DNA of 64,000 nucleotides, from NCBI GenBank assembly GCA_902364065.1, contig CABJCJ010000006.1, positions 1 through 64,000 of the forward strand, written 5' to 3'. Below, piece after piece: positions 60,864 through 64,000 of the stretch. The notes below the pieces were generated by a model. That model was given only the letters and a program-made list of their open reading frames with translations. It had not been told where the DNA came from and did not search any database. The position numbers were made by a program, and so were the translations under genes. The DNA is from Veillonellaceae bacterium SB90. Its GTDB lineage: Bacteria; Bacillota; Negativicutes; Selenomonadales; Selenomonadaceae. How positions within the stretch are numbered: position 1 is the stretch's first letter; each line of letters opens with the position of its first letter.

Positions 60864-63383
60864 ATGCAACTACTCTATAATATAGCGGCTGTCATCATCG
60901 TGGTGCTCGTCATCCCGATGTTCATGGTCCGCTCGGTGCGTGAGAAAGGCTTTGTCGAACGCATCCGGCAGAGCCTGGGCTTCTTCCCCGAGCATGCACT
61001 CGACAAGGTTGAGAAGAAGGACTGCATCTGGGTGCATGCCGCTTCTGTCGGCGAGATCGTTGCGACCAGCCCGCTCATCAAGGAATTCCACAAGGAGTTC
61101 CCGAAGAGCCCGATCCTTGTCTCCGTGGTCACGACGAGCGGCTATGAGATGGCCAACCGCATCATCAAGGATGCCGACGCCATCATCTATTTCCCGCTCG
61201 ATCTGCCATGGCTGGCTGGGCACGTGCTGCGGCGCATCCGTCCGCGCGTCTTCCTGCCGGTCGAAACGGAGCTCTGGCCGAACTTCCTCAAGACGGCGCG
61301 CAAGATTCACGTGCCGGTCATGATGGTCAACGGCCGCATCAGCGACAAGAGCGTCAAGCAGTACAAGCACCTGCACAGCCTGCTGCGCGATATGATCGGC
61401 ACAGTCAAGCTCTTTGCGATGCAGTCGCCCATCGATGCGGAATACATCAAGCGCCTCGGGGCTCCGCCGGAGCTCGTGACGATTACGGGCAACACGAAAT
61501 TTGATCAGACGTATACGGATGTCAGCCCTGAGGAGAAGCAGGCCATCATCCGCAGCATGGGGCTGGAGCAGAACGATGGCATCTTCCTGGCCGGATCGAC
61601 GCATCGCGGGGAAGAAGAACCCGTGCTGCAGGCATTTTGCGCCGTGCGCAAGACGCACCCGCATGCGCGCCTCGTCATTGCGCCGCGTGAACTCCTGCGC
61701 ACGACGGAAGTCGTTCATCTCTGCCGCAAGGCCGGCTTCACGGTCACGACGCGCACGCGCCTGCAGCATGAGGAGCCGCATGATGAGGACATCGTGATCC
61801 TCGATACCATCGGCGAGCTTGGACGCGTCTACAGCATCGGCGATGTGGTCTATGTCGGCGGCAGCCTCGTGCCGCATGGCGGCCACAACATTCTCGAGCC
61901 GGCCGCTCATGGCAAGGCCATCATCGTCGGTTCCCACATGTTCAACTTCAAGGATACGTATGCGCTCTTCAAGAACCGCGATGCCTGCATCACGGTCCAC
62001 AACGGCGTCGAACTGGCCCGGGAGGTCACGCGCCTCTTCGACGAACCGGAGCACCGTCATCGCATGGAGGAGGAGACGCGCGCCATCGTCTCCGAGAACA
62101 AGGGCGCCTCGCGCAAATCCGCCATCCTCCTCCATCAGATGCTCGATGCATACGAGAGCTGTGCGGAGAATTTCCACCGGGTCCGATCGACGCAGAAGAT
62201 CACGAACTTCCAGACCTATTTCATCGACCTTGTCCATAGTAAGAAGGTAGAGGGCTTCTTTCCCAATGTCATCATGGGGATTCTCTACATCTTCTCGCTG
62301 ATTTACGGGCTGCTCGTCAATATCAAGCTGGCCGGATACAAATACGGGGTGTTCAAGCGTGACCATCTCGACTGTTTCGTCATCAGCCTGGGCAATGTGA
62401 CGGTCGGCGGTACGGGCAAGACGCCGACGGCGCAGCGTCTCGCACGGGATATCCGCGATATGGGCTACCGCGTCGTCATCCTCAACCGCGGCTACCGCGC
62501 CAAGTGGCACGGCGATGTCGGCATTGTCTCCGATGGCCGCCGCCTGCACATGGATGCGGCGGAAGCCGGCGATGAAGCGTACATGCTCGCGAAGCACCTG
62601 CCGCAGGTCCCCGTGCTCATCGGCGCAGAACGCGCCAAGACGGGACGCTACGCGATGGAGCATTTCGGCGCTGAAGTCGCAATCCTCGACGACGGTTACC
62701 AGCACTGGCAGCTGGAGCGCGACCTCGATATCCTGCTCGTCGATGCGGTCAATGTCTTTGGCAACGGCTACATCCTGCCGCGCGGCACGCTGCGCGAGCC
62801 GGTTTCCCATATCAGCCGCGCCGATGTCTGCCTCATGACGAAGATCGATCAGGCGGCGGAGGGTTCCTGCGATTACATCCGCAAGACCGTCCATCATTAC
62901 AATCCGAAGGCGCAGATCTTTGAGAGCATCCATCAGCCGCGCTGCTTCATTCCCCTGTCGGACTGGTATGTGAATATCGCCGGTGAGGGCATTGACGTCA
63001 GCCTCATGAAGGGCAAGCGCATCATGGCCGTCTCGGCCATCGGCAACCCTGCTTCGTTTGAACAGACGCTCTCGGATATCGGTGCCGTGATTGTCGAGAG
63101 CCTTCGCTATCCGGATCATCACGATTACACGATGTCCGAGATGGCCGATGTGTTCCAGCAGGCTGAAAATGTCGGCGTCGAGGCCATCGTAATCACCGAG
63201 AAGGATGCCGTCAAGATTCCCGCGGATGTCGCGCGGGAGAAATGGTCCATCCCGGTCTACGTCATCTGCGTGGAGGTTACCTTCCAGCAGGAGGCGGAGA
63301 AGTTCAAGGATATGCTGCGCAAGCGGCTGGCTGAACGATTGGGTAGCCGAGAGAAAGAAGAGAAAGGATCGATTGAGTCATGA
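60864..63383 (+). CDS. waaA-lpxK: Fused Kdo transferase (WaaA) and lipid A 4'-kinase (LpxK)
   Basis: An 839-residue bifunctional protein. Residues 1 to about 425 form WaaA/KdtA (N-terminal membrane anchor, WVHAASVGEI, ETELWPNFL, NGRISDKS, YVGGSLVPHGGHNILEPAA), which adds Kdo to lipid IVA. From about 470 on, after a hydrophobic stretch, it is LpxK (VISLGNVTVGGTGKTP Walker A near residue 514-522, RGYRAKW, LDDGYQHWQL, RGTLREPVSH), which phosphorylates the 4' position. In E. coli these are separate genes and LpxK acts before WaaA. The frame is continuous, with no internal ribosome site. GAAGAGGAT precedes the start, and the stop overlaps kdsB by four bases. Confidence 0.95.
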   Translation: MQLLYNIAAVIIVVLVIPMFMVRSVREKGFVERIRQSLGFFPEHALDKVEKKDCIWVHAASVGEIVATSPLIKEFHKEFPKSPILVSVVTTSGYEMANRIIKDADAIIYFPLDLPWLAGHVLRRIRPRVFLPVETELWPNFLKTARKIHVPVMMVNGRISDKSVKQYKHLHSLLRDMIGTVKLFAMQSPIDAEYIKRLGAPPELVTITGNTKFDQTYTDVSPEEKQAIIRSMGLEQNDGIFLAGSTHRGEEEPVLQAFCAVRKTHPHARLVIAPRELLRTTEVVHLCRKAGFTVTTRTRLQHEEPHDEDIVILDTIGELGRVYSIGDVVYVGGSLVPHGGHNILEPAAHGKAIIVGSHMFNFKDTYALFKNRDACITVHNGVELAREVTRLFDEPEHRHRMEEETRAIVSENKGASRKSAILLHQMLDAYESCAENFHRVRSTQKITNFQTYFIDLVHSKKVEGFFPNVIMGILYIFSLIYGLLVNIKLAGYKYGVFKRDHLDCFVISLGNVTVGGTGKTPTAQRLARDIRDMGYRVVILNRGYRAKWHGDVGIVSDGRRLHMDAAEAGDEAYMLAKHLPQVPVLIGAERAKTGRYAMEHFGAEVAILDDGYQHWQLERDLDILLVDAVNVFGNGYILPRGTLREPVSHISRADVCLMTKIDQAAEGSCDYIRKTVHHYNPKAQIFESIHQPRCFIPLSDWYVNIAGEGIDVSLMKGKRIMAVSAIGNPASFEQTLSDIGAVIVESLRYPDHHDYTMSEMADVFQQAENVGVEAIVITEKDAVKIPADVAREKWSIPVYVICVEVTFQQEAEKFKDMLRKRLAERLGSREKEEKGSIES

Positions 63384-64000
63384 AGGTTCTCTGTGTGATT
63401 CCGGCGCGTTATGCATCGACGCGCCTGCCCGGCAAGCCGCTCAAGGATATTGCCGGCAAACCGATGATCTGCCGTGTCTATGACCGCGCGTCTGAAGCGG
63501 AGAAAATCGCGGCCGCCATCGTAGCCACGGATGACGAACGCATTTATGAGGCCGTACGCCAGCATGGCGGGAAGGCTGTCATGACGCGTAAGGACCATCC
63601 GACGGGGACGGACCGCCTGGCCGAAGTGGCGGAGAAGTATCCGGATGTCGATCTCATCATCAACGTCCAGGGCGATGAACCGCTCATTGAGCCGTCGCTC
63701 ATCGATGAGCTGGCCGCAGCCTTTGAGGAGGATGCGGCGCTGCAGATGGCAACCGTCTGCACGGAAATCCAGGATAAGGAAGAACAGGAGAACCCGAATA
63801 ACGTGAAGGTCGTCATGGACAAAAATGGCTATGCCCTTTATTTCTCGCGTTCCCTGATGCCGTATCCGCGCCACGCGGGCACGCCCGTGTACAAGCACAT
63901 CGGCATCTATGCCTACAAGCGCGACTTCCTGCTCCGCTATGCGAAAATGGAGGAAACACCGCTTGAGCATGCAGAAAGCCTCGAGCAGCTGCGGGCCCTT
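63380..64000 (+). CDS. kdsB: CMP-Kdo synthetase KdsB (cut off by the window end)
   Basis: The first 207 residues of 3-deoxy-manno-octulosonate cytidylyltransferase, which activates Kdo for WaaA. The nucleotide-binding start CVIPARYASTRLPGKPL, the middle HPTGTDRLAEV and NVQGDEPLIEP, and the KHIGIYAYKRDFL segment identify it. The ATG overlaps the waaA-lpxK stop (ATGA), and AGAAAGGATCG precedes it. The frame is open to the window edge; about 40 residues are missing. Confidence 0.95.
   Translation, partial: MKVLCVIPARYASTRLPGKPLKDIAGKPMICRVYDRASEAEKIAAAIVATDDERIYEAVRQHGGKAVMTRKDHPTGTDRLAEVAEKYPDVDLIINVQGDEPLIEPSLIDELAAAFEEDAALQMATVCTEIQDKEEQENPNNVKVVMDKNGYALYFSRSLMPYPRHAGTPVYKHIGIYAYKRDFLLRYAKMEETPLEHAESLEQLRAL

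Noticed and set aside
60870-63122. Minus-strand reading frame of 750 aa opposite waaA-lpxK
   Set aside because: Composition is Arg/Asp/His-rich as expected for an antisense shadow of a high-G+C gene, with no ribosome site and no recognisable domain.

Overview
The window looks like chromosome from a diderm Firmicute of the class Negativicutes, probably Selenomonadaceae (Selenomonas/Mitsuokella-like). It combines Firmicute-type features (meso-diaminopimelate dehydrogenase, a DUF896 protein, a LicT-type antiterminated PTS operon) with a full outer-membrane gene set in the order known from Negativicutes: mlaEFD, tolC, tamB, a sigma factor, bamA, OmpH/Skp paralogues, then lipid A and Kdo genes. 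The genus is inferred from gene content only.

Region by region. 1-3.8 kb: a SWIM/SNF2 helicase followed by a convergent 6S RNA on the minus strand with a near-consensus promoter. 3.9-15.9 kb: a small conserved gene whose last codons and 3' flank recur as a perfect 54-bp direct repeat at 15798-15851. The repeats bracket about 11.6 kb of accessory DNA: a Fic protein, an APC permease, a LuxR regulator, two DUF1989 'urea carboxylase-associated' proteins, a biotin carboxylase of the urea/guanidine carboxylase family, an amidase-type allophanate hydrolase and two divergent P-II proteins. This set matches the published guanidine carboxylase / carboxyguanidine deiminase / allophanate hydrolase route. 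Two separate leaders in the island (luxR and P-II genes) share three spaced sequence boxes that run into an intrinsic terminator, which suggests a common transcription-attenuating RNA. 16-18.2 kb: an autotransporter split by a one-base frameshift at an A6 tract.

18.3-23.1 kb: an ArnT-like GT39/83 glycosyltransferase, a sensor kinase/response regulator pair and a sugar-nucleotide epimerase, together suggesting envelope decoration. 23.2-27 kb: DUF896 protein and nrdAB class Ia ribonucleotide reductase with a NrdR box. 27.1-30.7 kb (minus): PTS IIA, BglG/LicT antiterminator, EIIBC and beta-phosphoglucomutase, with a textbook RAT/terminator leader. 30.8-36.5 kb: ddh, a LysR regulator, an Asp/Glu racemase, serS, ubiX and rnhA.

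36.7-64 kb is one long run of plus-strand envelope genes. MlaE, MlaF and a MlaD with an apparent C-terminal beta-barrel, TolC and TamB would handle lipid traffic and export; BamA, an uncharacterised barrel-like protein and three OmpH-like proteins would assemble outer-membrane proteins; LpxD, LpxL, LpxC, FabZ, LpxA, LpxI, LpxB, MsbA, a WaaA-LpxK fusion and KdsB (cut by the window end) make and flip Kdo-lipid A. Start codons were moved from the longest reading frame where a Shine-Dalgarno sequence and family N-terminus argue for a later start.
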